NCBI RefSeq assembly: GCF_017813365.1
Contig: NZ_JAGIZA010000005.1
Coordinates: 186,001-250,000 of the forward strand
DNA from: Roseomonas indoligenes
GTDB taxonomy: Bacteria; Pseudomonadota; Alphaproteobacteria; Acetobacterales; Acetobacteraceae
Length of the DNA stretch: 64,000 nucleotides
Reading direction: 5' to 3'
This document shows, one piece after another, positions 18,001-26,557 of the stretch. The translations under genes were made by a program, and so were the position numbers. Each line of letters starts with the position of its first letter. Position 1 is the stretch's first letter. The notes under the pieces were generated by a model. That model did not search any database, was not told where the DNA came from, and saw only the letters and a list, made by a program, of their open reading frames with translations.

Positions 18001-18322
18001 CCCCATCCCTCGCCCGCAGCCCGTCCAGCCGCAGCTCCACCGGTTGCGGCGTGCCGCCTGTCCAGCCCCTCCAGGAAACGAAGGCCTGCCCCCAACTGAA
18101 CTCCAACCCGGGCGCCATCCCGGCCAGCTGTTCCGCCACCAGCCGGTTCACCCCGGGCACCGAGGGGACGGCCAGCGGACCCTGCGCCAGCCGCCAGCCG
18201 AGCGCCGCAACTCCCAACCCGGCCACCAGGACCAGCAGCATCGCCAGCCGCAGAAGGAAGGACACACCGCCCACAAGGCCGCGCCCGAGCAACCGCCCCA
18301 CTTGACCGAGACGCCCAGTCAC
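15095..18322 (-). CDS. YhdP/AsmA-like protein (DUF3971 family), inner-membrane anchored
   Basis: 1075 aa from the GTG at 18322, with GGAAGG upstream. One N-terminal membrane segment (about residues 18-45, FLLRLAMLLVLVAGLGVAALGW) is followed by a very long beta-rich periplasmic region. The C-terminal part (GNLHASGTWSGNEPNSPLEGVAELRD ... GRIPGIGRLFTAERNGGLFAANFRVTG, excerpted) fits the AsmA-like C-terminal domain. Relatives such as YhdP and TamB are bridge-like proteins thought to carry phospholipids to the outer membrane. It runs divergently from glnE with only 17 bases between start codons. The assignment is by domain pattern; the size is near that of E. coli YhdP (about 1270 aa). Confidence 0.82.
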   Translation of the reverse strand: MTGRLGQVGRLLGRGLVGGVSFLLRLAMLLVLVAGLGVAALGWRLAQGPLAVPSVPGVNRLVAEQLAGMAPGLEFSWGQAFVSWRGWTGGTPQPVELRLDGLRARDGAGSTRASLGSLEASVALPPLMRGVVAPVRVVLREPMALLRRDMGGAVSVDLGVSSGPLDTATPGVATPDEGVRAGTDALAKILRGDDPNSPFSALREFRVEDGVVQVRDDPLRLSWAIHRVSLLLTRGDEGAVDIAGSGGLRLAGQDIPVRISGRTSGDPLVAEASLEIEAVSPPALATALPSLAPLKALEAELGARFQARYNFGNGDFSGRAEVRSSPGRITAGATRTEFREAELVLAGDGRRIAVERFALTLPPGAPGRPSPQVTLSGGADRQGERWRGRVELGIDAIAVPDLKIYWPPGLAEGGRRWITENLTTGLARDGRWFAEGEAAADFSDAKLTDAGGTLLAEGLTVHWLRPVPPLEGVDGTVTFSMKEIVIQARAARQSGTALAVPEARIRIFDLGVPLPNVEKADIEGRITGPFADAIALVRHPRLHLTEKVPVRPEQLGGTQETRLTITALPLLNDLPIDDLKLATQTRITNGRVANVAEGVSVERAQLDVGLTVEGMTVAGTARVGPVPARVKAELDFRSGPPSQVTERVQVEGRATAADLARFGVDVAPYLGGAFGFSVQGERQRSKAVRAAVQADLREARIALKPFDYTKPAGAPARAEAVVRLRGENLESVEGLRLEGPDLSVRGGVNFRPGGAFGGAELLEARIGPSGLAGRVVSPGASGEPWDIRVRGTLLDAEGLLRDLGGGNDKGRSGRNGGSTPLRVDAAIDRVRLGGGRELAPVRAVLFRDARGVIREAAISARGVGGGGVEAVVVPRGAGRAMEARAEGLGTLLRDLGVFDAVDGGNLHASGTWSGNEPNSPLEGVAELRDFGVREAASIGKLLQALSIYGIPEAVRGPGLRFTVASAPFTYTPQALTLTEARAVSASLGITLGGRVLLEAERIDLRGTIVPSYAVNSALGRIPGIGRLFTAERNGGLFAANFRVTGKLDDPDLALDPLSLLAPGALRGLLTEREGR

Positions 18323-18339
18323 GCCTTGCCTTCCCGCGC

Positions 18340-21333
18340 ATGCCCGAACCCGAGCCAGCCCGCCGCCGCCCACCCGCCCCCTATGACCCCGGGGCGGCGG
18401 AACGCCTGACGGCGGATTTTGCCGCGCGCGGCACCGCGGAAGCTGCCTACGCCGCCTCCCCCTCCGGCGCAGCCCTGTTGGCCGCGCTCGCCGGGCATTC
18501 GCCTTTCCTGGCCGACCTCGCCCTGCGCGAAGCCACCACCCTGCTGCGCCTCGCCGAGCGCGGGGCCGATGCCGCCTTCGCTGCAGCGCTGGATCCGCTG
18601 GGCCGCGCCGATCCTGCGGCCAGCTTCGCCCAGCTCGGCGCCGCGCTGCGCCAGGCGAAGCGCCAGGCCGCCCTCATCGCCGCCGCCGCCGACCTCTCCG
18701 GCGACTGGGGGCTGGACCAGGTGACGGGCGCGCTCTCCACCCTCGCGGAGACCTGCATCGACCTCGCCTGTGCCCACCTGCTGCGCGAATCGGCCGGGCG
18801 CGGCGAGATCCATCTGCCGAACGCGGCGAAGCGCGACCCGAAGGCGCTCTCGCGCGGATCGGGCCTCGTCGTGCTCGGCATGGGCAAGCTCGGCGGGCGC
18901 GAGCTGAACTATTCCTCGGACGTGGATCTGATGGTCCTCTTCGATCCGGCGGCGGCGGTGCATCCCGATCGCGCCCAGGCGGCATATGTCCGCCTGGCGC
19001 GCGATCTCGTGCGCCTTCTGGAGGAACGCACGGCGGAGGGATACGTCTTCCGCACCGATCTCCGCCTGCGCCCGGACCCGGCCGCCACGCCCCTGGCCGT
19101 CTCCATCCCTGCCGCCATCGCCTATTACGAGAGCTTCGGCCAGAACTGGGAACGGGCTGCGATGCTGAAGGCCCGCCCCGTGGCAGGGGACCGGGCGCTA
19201 GGCGATTCCTTCCTCGCGGAGATCCGCCCCTTCGTCTGGCGGCGCCACCTGGACTTCGCGATGATCGCGGACATCCACTCGATCAAACGCCAGATCCACG
19301 CCGTCCACGGCAGCAAGCGCGGCGCCGGCGCCGAAATCGCCGTCGCGGGCCACGACGTGAAGCTCGGCCGCGGCGGCATCCGGGAGATCGAGTTCACCGC
19401 CCAGGTCGCCCAGCTCGTCTGGGGCGGGCGCGATCCCAGCCTGCGGGACCCCACCACCCTCGGCGCCCTGGCCGCCCTGGCCGCGGCCGGCCGCATGGAC
19501 CGCCGGGCCGCCGCCGAGCTGGCCGATGCCTACGTCTTCCTGCGCGACGTCGAGCACCGCGTGCAGATGGTGGCGGACCGCCAGACCCACCGACTGCCCG
19601 AGGATCCGGATGGCCTCGCCCGGATCGCGTCCTTCATGGGCTTCGCGGACACGGAAACCTTCGCCGCCACCCTCACCGCCCATCTGCGCCGGGTCGCGAG
19701 CCAGTATTCCCGCCAGTTCGAGGTGGCCCCCGCCCTCTCCCTCCCCGGCGGCGAGGGAATGCCCGGCGGCAACCTCGTCTTCACCGGCCCGGAGAATGAC
19801 CCGGACACGCTGGAGACGCTCAAGGGCATGGGCTACGCCAGCCCCGCCACCGTCTCCTCGACCATCCGCGCCTGGCACCACGGCCACCGCCGCGCCACGC
19901 GCAGCGAGCGAGCGCGGGAGCTGCTGACCGCGCTCATGCCCGCCCTGCTGGCCGCCTTCGCCCGGCAGAGGACGCCCGACGCCGCCCTCTCCCGCTTCGA
20001 TTCCCTGCTGGAGCGCCTTCCGGCCGGGGTCCAGATCCTCTCCCTGTTCCAGCGAAACCCCGCGCTGCTGGACCGGGTGGCCGGCGTACTCGGCGCCGCC
20101 CCGGCGCTCGCCGATCACCTGGCACGCGATCCCGCGGCGCTGGAGGGCCTGCTCACCAATGTCCGGGGCGGCTCCGCCGCCGCCCTGCCCGCTTTGGTCG
20201 GCGCCGCCCGGCACTATGAGGAGGCGCTGGAATCCGCCCGCCGCATCATCACGGAGGGCAAGTTCGAGGTGGACGTGGCCGCGCTGGAGGGCGCGCTGGA
20301 CGTGGACGCCGCCGGCATCTCCCGCAGCGAGTTGGCGGACGCCGCCATCTCCACGCTTCTCCCCGTCGTCGCGAAGGACTTCGCCACCCGCCACGGCAAG
20401 GTGCCCGGCGGCGCCATGGCCGTGGTCGCCATGGGCAAGCTCGGGGGGCGGGAAATGCTGCCGGGCTCGGACCTCGACCTCGTCCTCATCTACGACCACG
20501 CGGAGGACGCGACCGAGAGCGACGGCCCGAAGCCGCTCGCCGTGCCCACCTATTTCGCCCGGCTTGCCACGGCCTTCGTCACCGCCCTCACCGCCCCGGG
20601 CGCGGAGGGAAAGCCGTACGAGGTGGACATGCGGCTCCGCCCATCCGGCAACAAAGGTCCCGTGGCCGCCAGCATTGCCGCCTTCGAGCGGTATCACGGC
20701 CCGAAGACGGGCGAAGGCGGCCAGGCCTGGACGTGGGAGCGGATGGCCCTGACGCGCGCCCGCCCCGTCGCCGGCCCGGCCGCCCTTCGCAAGCGCATCG
20801 CCGAGTGCTGCCGCGAGGCCCTCATCATCCATTCCGGCCCCCATGCCGTGGCGGATGCGTTGGCCATGCGCCAGCGCATGCTGCGCGACCTGCCGGCCGA
20901 GGGTCCCTGGGACGTGAAGGCCATTCCCGGCGGGCTGGTGGAGGTGGAGTTCATCGCCCAGGCCCTGCAATGCGCTCATGCCGCCGAGCACCCGAAGATC
21001 GTTGCCCCCGCCACGCGCGACGCCCTGGCCAACCTCGCCCGGGCCGGCATCCTGCCCCAGGAGGAGGCCGATGCCCTGATCCGCGCGGACCATTTCTGGC
21101 GCAGCATCCTCTCCCTCCTCCGCCTCACGGTGGGCCGCCCGCGCGGGGAGGAGCTGCCCGCAGCCGCGGTCCCCGTGCTGATTCACGGCCTGGCGCCGGC
21201 CTGCGGCGGGAGGGAGGGCGGGCCGCCCGTTGACCTCCCCTGCCTGCGCGAGCAGATGCGCCTGACGGCGGCCGGGGTGCGCGAATCCTTCGAGCGCCAC
21301 CTGGGGCCGCTGCCGCTGAAGGGGGCTGCATGA
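18340..21333 (+). CDS. glnE: Bifunctional glutamine synthetase adenylyltransferase/adenylyl-removing enzyme
   Basis: 997 aa, the expected length. Two nucleotidyltransferase domains each show the catalytic pattern: GMGKLGGRELNYSSDVDLM near residue 180 (deadenylylation half) and AMGKLGGREMLPGSDLDLV near 697 (adenylylation half). Each is followed by a helical PII-UTase-like region. It adds or removes AMP on the Tyr of glutamine synthetase in response to PII state. Both partners, glnB and glnA, are encoded 13 kb downstream in this window. No Shine-Dalgarno is visible before the ATG, and the promoter must overlap the divergent yhdP-like gene. The stop overlaps the bcp start (ATGA). Confidence 0.96.
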   Translation: MPEPEPARRRPPAPYDPGAAERLTADFAARGTAEAAYAASPSGAALLAALAGHSPFLADLALREATTLLRLAERGADAAFAAALDPLGRADPAASFAQLGAALRQAKRQAALIAAAADLSGDWGLDQVTGALSTLAETCIDLACAHLLRESAGRGEIHLPNAAKRDPKALSRGSGLVVLGMGKLGGRELNYSSDVDLMVLFDPAAAVHPDRAQAAYVRLARDLVRLLEERTAEGYVFRTDLRLRPDPAATPLAVSIPAAIAYYESFGQNWERAAMLKARPVAGDRALGDSFLAEIRPFVWRRHLDFAMIADIHSIKRQIHAVHGSKRGAGAEIAVAGHDVKLGRGGIREIEFTAQVAQLVWGGRDPSLRDPTTLGALAALAAAGRMDRRAAAELADAYVFLRDVEHRVQMVADRQTHRLPEDPDGLARIASFMGFADTETFAATLTAHLRRVASQYSRQFEVAPALSLPGGEGMPGGNLVFTGPENDPDTLETLKGMGYASPATVSSTIRAWHHGHRRATRSERARELLTALMPALLAAFARQRTPDAALSRFDSLLERLPAGVQILSLFQRNPALLDRVAGVLGAAPALADHLARDPAALEGLLTNVRGGSAAALPALVGAARHYEEALESARRIITEGKFEVDVAALEGALDVDAAGISRSELADAAISTLLPVVAKDFATRHGKVPGGAMAVVAMGKLGGREMLPGSDLDLVLIYDHAEDATESDGPKPLAVPTYFARLATAFVTALTAPGAEGKPYEVDMRLRPSGNKGPVAASIAAFERYHGPKTGEGGQAWTWERMALTRARPVAGPAALRKRIAECCREALIIHSGPHAVADALAMRQRMLRDLPAEGPWDVKAIPGGLVEVEFIAQALQCAHAAEHPKIVAPATRDALANLARAGILPQEEADALIRADHFWRSILSLLRLTVGRPRGEELPAAAVPVLIHGLAPACGGREGGPPVDLPCLREQMRLTAAGVRESFERHLGPLPLKGAA

Positions 21334-21782
21334 TCGAGGTCGGGGACAAGGCACCGGAATTCGACCTGCCGGCGAACGGGGGCGGCCGGATCAGCGCCGG
21401 CGCCCTGCGCGGCAAGCGCTACGCGCTGTACTTCTACCCGAAGGCCGATACCTCCGGCTGCACCGTGCAGGCCCAGGGCGTGCAGGAGAACCTGGAGGCG
21501 CTGCGCAAGGCCGGGATCACGGTGATCGGCGTCTCGCCCGACCCGGTGAAGAAGCTCGACGCCTTCGCGAAGAAATTCGCCCTGACCTTCCCGCTGGCCT
21601 CCGATGCCGATCAGTCCCTCGCCGGCGCCTATGGCACCTGGGTCGAGAAATCCATGTACGGGCGCAAGTACATGGGCATGGAGCGCAGTACCTTCCTCGT
21701 CGATGCCGATGGAATGGTGAAGGCGATCTGGCGCAAGGTGAAGCCCGCCGAGCACGCCGCCCTGCTGCTCGGCGCCGCCTGA
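21330..21782 (+). CDS. bcp: Peroxiredoxin Bcp/PrxQ family, single-cysteine variant
   Basis: 150 aa, overlapping glnE by 4 bases. The N-terminal GDKAPEFDLPANGG and the peroxidatic Cys in TSGCTVQAQGVQ (residue about 44) identify the Bcp family. In E. coli Bcp a resolving Cys lies five residues later; here that position is Gln and no other Cys exists in the protein, so this must work as a 1-Cys enzyme reduced by an external thiol. The catalytic Thr and the Arg in MERSTFLVD are kept. It detoxifies hydroperoxides in the cytoplasm. Confidence 0.93.
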   Translation: MIEVGDKAPEFDLPANGGGRISAGALRGKRYALYFYPKADTSGCTVQAQGVQENLEALRKAGITVIGVSPDPVKKLDAFAKKFALTFPLASDADQSLAGAYGTWVEKSMYGRKYMGMERSTFLVDADGMVKAIWRKVKPAEHAALLLGAA

Positions 21783-21788
21783 CGGACG

Positions 21789-21808
21789 GCGGGGCACGCC
21801 TGCCCCGC
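21789..21808. terminator. Hairpin downstream of bcp, terminator candidate
   Basis: GCGGGGCA and TGCCCCGC form a perfect 8-bp stem with a 4-base loop 6 bases after the bcp stop. There is no T-tract, so this may be a weak or Rho-assisted end. Confidence 0.45.
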
Positions 21809-21879
21809 GCCACGCGCGTTGGACCGCCCCGCCCCGCCCAGCTAGCGTCGACCGAAACGGGTTGGGGAAGCGCAGCACC

Positions 21880-23085
21880 ATGCAAGGCCGGTCACTCGCC
21901 CTTCTCCTAACGCTCGCCGTCGGCTGCGCCGCCCTCGCCATGGGGCTCCGCCAGTCCTTCGGCCTTTATCTCGCGCCGATGACCACGGCGCTGGGATGGT
22001 CCACCAGCGGCTTCGCCCTCGCGATCGCCTTGCAGGTGCTGGTGAACGGCTTCAGCCAGCCCGTCGTCGGCCAGCTCGCGGACCGCTTCGGCGGCCGTGT
22101 CGTCGTCATCGGCGGGGCGCTGCTCTATGCGGCCGGGATCGCCGGCATGGCCCTCTCCCCCGGCCTCGGCGGCTTCACCTTCTTCGCGGGGATCGTCATG
22201 GGCGTGGCCGTCTCGGCGGCGGGGATGCCCGTCATCGTCGCCTCCCTCACCCGCCAGCTGCCGGACTCCATGCGCGGCCGGGCGGCTGCCCTCGGCACCG
22301 CCGGCTCCTCCCTCGGCCAATTCCTCGTCGTCCCCCTCTCCGGCGCCGCCCTTTCCGGCTTCGGCTGGCAGGCGGCGCTGCTGGGCATGGCTGGCATCGC
22401 CCTTCTCATGATCCCCCTGGCCATCCCCCTCGCCGGCCGCCCCGCCCAGGTGACCAGGACCGCGGGGGATGACGAGCCCGCCGGCGCCGCCCTCGCACGC
22501 GCCTTCCGGTCCCGCATGTTCTGGTGCCTGTTCTTCGGCTTCTTCGTCTGCGGGCTGCACGTTTCCTTCCTGGCCGTCCACCTGCCGGGCTTCGTGGCCC
22601 TCTGCCACCTGCCCACCAGCGTCGGGGCCTGGGCCATCTCGCTCATCGGGCTGTTCAACGTCGTCGGCTCGCTCGGCGCGGGGGAGCTGACGCAGCGCTG
22701 GCGCCGGCGGGAACTGCTGGTGGGCATCTACGGGCTGCGCGCCCTGGTGATGGCCGTCTTCTTCTTCGCCGCCGAGAAGACCACGGGCTCGATCCTCGTC
22801 TTCTCCGCCCTGATGGGCATCCTCTGGCTCTCAACCGTGCCACCCACCGTGGCCCTCTGCGCCCGGCTTTTCGGAACGCGCTGGCTCGCCACCATCTTCG
22901 GCCTCGTCTTCCTCGGCCACCAGGTCGGCGGCTTCCTCGGCGCCTGGCTTCCCGGCCTGATCTACGACCGCACGGGCAGCTACGACGCGATGTGGATCAT
23001 CTCCATCGCCGGCGGGATCTTCGCCGCCCTCATCCATCTGCCGCTGCGCGAGCCCGCACCGGCCATCCGCCCGGCGGCCGCCTGA
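21880..23085 (+). CDS. MFS transporter
   Basis: 401 aa from the ATG at 21880, with GGGGAAG about 10 bases before it. A TTG at 21862 would only add six residues. About 12 hydrophobic segments are seen. The MFS loop 2-3 motif appears as GQLADRFGGRVVVIGG near residue 66. LRQSFGLYLAPM in the first segment resembles the monocarboxylate/oxalate-formate antiporter-like branch. The substrate is unknown. It is not clearly in an operon: 97 bases from bcp with a hairpin between, and 90 bases before the secreted hypothetical. Confidence 0.9.
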   Translation: MQGRSLALLLTLAVGCAALAMGLRQSFGLYLAPMTTALGWSTSGFALAIALQVLVNGFSQPVVGQLADRFGGRVVVIGGALLYAAGIAGMALSPGLGGFTFFAGIVMGVAVSAAGMPVIVASLTRQLPDSMRGRAAALGTAGSSLGQFLVVPLSGAALSGFGWQAALLGMAGIALLMIPLAIPLAGRPAQVTRTAGDDEPAGAALARAFRSRMFWCLFFGFFVCGLHVSFLAVHLPGFVALCHLPTSVGAWAISLIGLFNVVGSLGAGELTQRWRRRELLVGIYGLRALVMAVFFFAAEKTTGSILVFSALMGILWLSTVPPTVALCARLFGTRWLATIFGLVFLGHQVGGFLGAWLPGLIYDRTGSYDAMWIISIAGGIFAALIHLPLREPAPAIRPAAA

Positions 23086-23175
23086 ACGGATTGCCTGAAA
23101 CGAAGCGCATCCGGGGTGGACAGGCGGCCCATCCTCCCCTTTTCTGCGGCCGTTCCAGACCTTGAGGGGCGCGTC

Positions 23176-23649
23176 ATGCAGCGTTGGGCGAAGTGGATTC
23201 TCGTGGCGGCCCTCGCCGCGCCCCTGGCGGCGGCGGACGCGCAGCAGCCGCAAGGGGGTGTCCCGGCACAGGCGGCGCCCCATGCCTGGCTCTTCGGCAC
23301 CTGGACCGGCGGCATCTTCCCGGCCACCGAGACCGAGGGCGCGGCCTGCGCCGCCCAGCCCACCGTGGTCTTCACTCGGGACGTCATCATGCGCGTCTCG
23401 CTGCTCGACGTGCCCTATCGCCAGCGCCTGATCGAGACCGTCTCCGGCGGTCCGGACGCGGTGGAGTTCCGCCTCGCCCCCGCTGGCGCGGCCATCCCCC
23501 CGCTCGGCGGCCGCCTGCCGCCGGACAGCGCCTTCGGCTGCGCCAATCCCAACGCGCTCCGCGTCGAGCGGCGTGGGCCGAACGAGATCGTCTTCCCGAA
23601 CTGCGCCGAGTTCCCCAGCCCGCTCAAGCGCTGCACCACCGGGAACTGA
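23176..23649 (+). CDS. Secreted hypothetical protein
   Basis: 157 aa from the ATG at 23176 (GAGGGG 7 bases upstream). The N-terminus MQRWAKWILVAALAAPLAAADAQ is a typical Sec signal peptide with a likely cut after ADA. The mature part has HAWLFGTWTGGIFP and four Cys (in AACAAQ, FGCANP, PNCAEF and KRCTT), which could form two disulfides in the periplasm. I do not recognise the family. It lies 11 bases before the DUF6065 gene, so the two are probably co-transcribed. Confidence 0.75.
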   Translation: MQRWAKWILVAALAAPLAAADAQQPQGGVPAQAAPHAWLFGTWTGGIFPATETEGAACAAQPTVVFTRDVIMRVSLLDVPYRQRLIETVSGGPDAVEFRLAPAGAAIPPLGGRLPPDSAFGCANPNALRVERRGPNEIVFPNCAEFPSPLKRCTTGN

Positions 23650-23660
23650 GGCGCGGGCCG

Positions 23661-24407
23661 ATGCCGGACGAAGCGCCGCCCCTCCGGCTGACGGCCCATA
23701 CACTCAACGACGCCCCGCCGCGCCTGCGCCCCGCGCCGACGCGGCGGGACTGGATGGACGCCACCCCCGAGGGCTTCGCCAACCGCTGCCTCCCCCTCAC
23801 CATCGCCAATGCCCATGGCTGGGAGGTGGTGACGGATGGCGGCTTCGAGGCCGTGTGGAACGGCGGCCCAGACCCGGCCGACATCGCCATCCGCATCGAG
23901 CGCGTCGGCCGCCCCGCCCCTGTCAGCCATTTCGGCGCGGGCGTGCTGACCTTTCACATCGACCTGCTTTTCCGGACCGATCCCGGCATCAGCCTCTGGG
24001 TCTCCGGCCCGACCAACCTTCCCAAGGACGGCATTGCCCCCCTCACCGGCCTCGTCGAGACGGACTGGTCCCCCGCCACCTTCACCATGAACTGGCGCTT
24101 CACACGCTCGCGCCACCCCGTGCGCTTCGCCCCGGGCGAGCCCGTCTGCTTCCTCTTCCCCATCCCGCGCGACCTGATCGCCCGCGTGGAGCCGATCACG
24201 CGGCCCATCGCAGCTGAACCGGAACTGGAGGCCGCCTATCGCGGGTGGAGCGAGTCCCGCAGCGCTTTTAACGCCGGGCTGAAGCAGCCCAACAGCGCCG
24301 CCCGCGCCGAGGGCTGGCAGCGCGGCTATCACCGCGGCCGCATCGGCGAGGTGGCGTCCGACGACCACCTCACCCGCATCCGCCCGCGCGACTTCGAGGC
24401 GGGCTGA
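23661..24407 (+). CDS. DUF6065 family protein
   Basis: 248 aa. The opening TAHTLNDAPPRLRPAPTRRDWMDATPEGFANRCLPLTIANAHGWEV (excerpt) and the later LPKDGIAPLTGLVETDW, followed by a 'F.MNW.FTR' segment, fit my memory of DUF6065, a cytoplasmic family of unknown function common in alphaproteobacteria and cyanobacteria. It has no signal peptide or membrane segment and is rich in Trp and Pro. The ATG at 23661 is 11 bases after the previous stop. No biochemical role is known to me. Confidence 0.72.
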   Translation: MPDEAPPLRLTAHTLNDAPPRLRPAPTRRDWMDATPEGFANRCLPLTIANAHGWEVVTDGGFEAVWNGGPDPADIAIRIERVGRPAPVSHFGAGVLTFHIDLLFRTDPGISLWVSGPTNLPKDGIAPLTGLVETDWSPATFTMNWRFTRSRHPVRFAPGEPVCFLFPIPRDLIARVEPITRPIAAEPELEAAYRGWSESRSAFNAGLKQPNSAARAEGWQRGYHRGRIGEVASDDHLTRIRPRDFEAG

Positions 24408-24424
24408 TCCGTTCGAGGCGGCCC

Positions 24425-24449
24425 GCCCAGGGGTCGACACTCCCTGGGC
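24425..24449. terminator. Hairpin between convergent genes
   Basis: GCCCAGGG pairs with CCCTGGGC around a 9-base loop. It lies between the convergent DUF6065 and carbonic anhydrase-like genes and could end both transcripts. No long T-run. Confidence 0.45.
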
Positions 24450-24458
24450 CAGGCCGGC

Positions 24459-24980
24459 TCAGAGGCTGGCGCCGTGCTCCTTCGAGAGCGCGACGTAGTG
24501 GGGCGCGGTCTTGTCCCAGTGCGCCCGCTCCTCCTCCGTCATCACACGCACGAGGCGGGCAGGGGAGCCCAGCCACAGCTCGTTCGGGCCGATCACCTTG
24601 CCCGGGGCGAGCAGGCCGCCCGCGCCGAGCATCCCGCCTTCCCGGATGACCGCCTTGTCCAGCACCGTGGCGCCCATGCCGACGAAGGCGCGGTCCTCCA
24701 GCGTGCAGGCATGGATGATGCAGGCGTGCCCGATGGTGACGTCGGCGCCGATCACCGCCGGCATGGTGCCGGCGTTGACGTGGACGATGGTGCCGTCCTG
24801 CACGTTGGTCCGGGCGCCGATGCGGATGAAGTTCGTGTCCCCGCGCAGGACGCAGCCGTACCAGACGCTGGCATCCTCCTCCATCGTCACGTCGCCGATC
24901 ACGGAGGCGGAGGGGGCCACCCACGCATTCGCGTGGATGGCCGGCATCTTGCCTTTGAAAGGGTAGAGAGGGCCGCTCAC
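24459..24980 (-). CDS. Gamma-carbonic anhydrase/PaaY-type hexapeptide-repeat protein
   Basis: 173 aa, GTG start overlapping the argC stop (GTGA). It is a left-handed beta-helix of hexapeptide repeats (ASVIGD, VWYGCV, RIGART, AVIGAD and others). The three zinc His of gamma-class carbonic anhydrases are present in IVHVNAG and [13 protein letters not shown]-terminal helix ([15 protein letters not shown]) completes the usual architecture. It may hydrate CO2 or act as an acyl-CoA-related enzyme like PaaY/CaiE; the sequence cannot separate these. Co-transcribed with argC. Confidence 0.9.
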   Translation of the reverse strand: MSGPLYPFKGKMPAIHANAWVAPSASVIGDVTMEEDASVWYGCVLRGDTNFIRIGARTNVQDGTIVHVNAGTMPAVIGADVTIGHACIIHACTLEDRAFVGMGATVLDKAVIREGGMLGAGGLLAPGKVIGPNELWLGSPARLVRVMTEEERAHWDKTAPHYVALSKEHGASL

Positions 24981-25933
24981 GCGGCCTTCTCCAGGCCCTG
25001 CGCGGCCGTGAGGCCGAGCATCAGCTCCAGGTTCTGCACCGCGGCTCCGGAAGCACCCTTGCCGAGGTTGTCCAGCCGCGCGACCAGCACGGCCTGCCCG
25101 CGGGCGGCATTGCCGTAGACGCGAAGCTCGATGAGGTTCGTGTCGTTCAGCGCCTCCGGCTCGATCTTCGCCTCGCCGGCGGTGGGAAGGACGCGGACGT
25201 ACTCGGCGCCCGCATAGTGCTCGGCCAGCGCCGCCTCCAGCGCCTCAGGCGCCGGGCTGCCGTTCAGCAGGTCGAGATGGAGCGGCACGGAGACGAGCAT
25301 GCCCTGCCGGAAGTCCGCGACGCTCGGCACGAAGATCGGGCGGCGGGTCAGGCCGGTGTAGTGCTGCAGCTCAGCCAGGTGCTTGTGCTCCAGGCCCAGC
25401 CCGTAGAGCTCGAAGGACGGCGCACCGCCGCCCTCGAAATCCGCGATCATCGCCTTGCCGCCGCCGGAATAGCCGGAGACGGCGTTGACGGTCACCGGAT
25501 AGTCCTTCGGCAGCAGCCCCGCATCGACCAGCGGACGCAGCAGCAGGATGCCGCCGGTGGGGTAGCAGCCGGGATTCGCCACCCGGGCGGCCGCGGCGAT
25601 CTTCGCGGGCTGGTCTGAGGCCAGCTCCGGCACGCCATAGATCCAGTCCGGGTTCACGCGGTGCGCGGTGGAGGCATCCAGCAGCCGGGGCGCCTGGGAC
25701 CCGAGCCCGGCAGCCAGAGCCGCGGCTTCCTTCGCCGCCGCGTCGGGCAGGCAGAGGATCACCACGTCCACCTCGGAGAAGAGGGCGCGCTTGGCCTCCG
25801 GATCCTTCCGCTGCTCCGGCGGCAGGGAGCGCAGCTGGACGTCTCGGCGCCCCTGGAGACGTTCCACGATCTGCAGGCCGGTCGTGCCGGCCTCGCCGTC
25901 GATGAAGACGCTGGGGATGCTGCCCTTGGCCAT
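24977..25933 (-). CDS. argC: N-acetyl-gamma-glutamyl-phosphate reductase, short (type 2) form
   Basis: 318 aa from the ATG at 25933, with a strong AAGGAGG 6 bases upstream; a longer frame to 26029 would cross the rpsI terminator. [17 protein letters not shown] is the NADP-binding start of the short ArgC class. The active-site Cys is in [11 protein letters not shown] near residue 117, and the catalytic His region is ELQHYTGL. It performs the third step of arginine synthesis in the cytoplasm. It lies downstream of rplM-rpsI, separated by a hairpin, with gamma-carbonic anhydrase-like overlapping at its end. Confidence 0.95.
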   Translation of the reverse strand: MAKGSIPSVFIDGEAGTTGLQIVERLQGRRDVQLRSLPPEQRKDPEAKRALFSEVDVVILCLPDAAAKEAAALAAGLGSQAPRLLDASTAHRVNPDWIYGVPELASDQPAKIAAAARVANPGCYPTGGILLLRPLVDAGLLPKDYPVTVNAVSGYSGGGKAMIADFEGGGAPSFELYGLGLEHKHLAELQHYTGLTRRPIFVPSVADFRQGMLVSVPLHLDLLNGSPAPEALEAALAEHYAGAEYVRVLPTAGEAKIEPEALNDTNLIELRVYGNAARGQAVLVARLDNLGKGASGAAVQNLELMLGLTAAQGLEKAA

Positions 25934-25985
25934 GTGGCCCTCCTTGAGGGGTGCAATATGAGGGTTGAGGGTCCTGGAAACGCAA

Positions 25986-26013
25986 GAGGGGCGGCCCTTG
26001 CGGGCCGCCCCTC
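25986..26013 (-). terminator. Terminator hairpin after rpsI
   Basis: A perfect 12-bp GC-rich stem (GAGGGGCGGCCC with GGGCCGCCCCTC) and a 4-base loop lie between rpsI and argC. On the minus strand it is followed by TTGCGTTTCC, a poor but present T-tract. Confidence 0.65.
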
Positions 26014-26060
26014 CTGATGAACAGTCCAAGTCGGACCGGCGTGAAGCCGGCCCGCCGGCT

Positions 26061-26555
26061 TCAGCGCTTGCTGAACTGGAAGGAACGTCGAGCCTTCGGC
26101 TTGCCGTACTTCTTCCGCTCGACCACGCGCGGGTCGCGGGTCAGGAAGCCGGCCTTCTTCAGGATCGGGCGCAGGCCCGGCTCGAAGTTGGTCAGCGCGC
26201 GGGACAGCCCGTGGCGCACCGCGCCGGCCTGGCCGGACAGGCCGCCGCCGACCACCGTGCACATCACGTCGAACTGCTGGTAGCGGTCCGCCACCAGGAA
26301 GGGCTGGGCGATCAGCATGCGCAGCACGGGGCGGGCGAAGTACTTCGCGGCCGGCTTGCCGTTGATCTCCACGGTGCCCTTGCCGGGCTTGATCCACACG
26401 CGGGCGATCGCGTTCTTGCGGCGGCCGGTGGCATAGGCGCGGCCGAACTGGTCCTTCTTCGGCTCACGCGCGACCGCGTTCTCCGGAGAGGCCGGGGTGC
26501 CGGCGACGAGGGTCTTGAGGTCGGCCAGGGAGCTGGCGGTGGTCTGCTCGCTCAT
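26061..26555 (-). CDS. rpsI: 30S ribosomal protein S9
   Basis: 164 aa. [37 protein letters not shown] and the basic C-terminus ending RRSFQFSKR are diagnostic of S9; the final Lys-Arg reaches the ribosomal P site. An N-terminal extension of about 35 residues before the core is common in alphaproteobacteria. The ATG is 2 bases after the rplM stop, so L13 and S9 are translated from one message, as in most bacteria. Confidence 0.97.
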   Translation of the reverse strand: MSEQTTASSLADLKTLVAGTPASPENAVAREPKKDQFGRAYATGRRKNAIARVWIKPGKGTVEINGKPAAKYFARPVLRMLIAQPFLVADRYQQFDVMCTVVGGGLSGQAGAVRHGLSRALTNFEPGLRPILKKAGFLTRDPRVVERKKYGKPKARRSFQFSKR

Positions 26556-26557
26556 GT

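Noticed and set aside
19198-21354. Long minus-strand open frame (718 codons) opposite glnE
   Set aside because: Low-complexity Gly/Arg/His composition, no family motif, fully inside glnE with both catalytic motifs intact on the plus strand.
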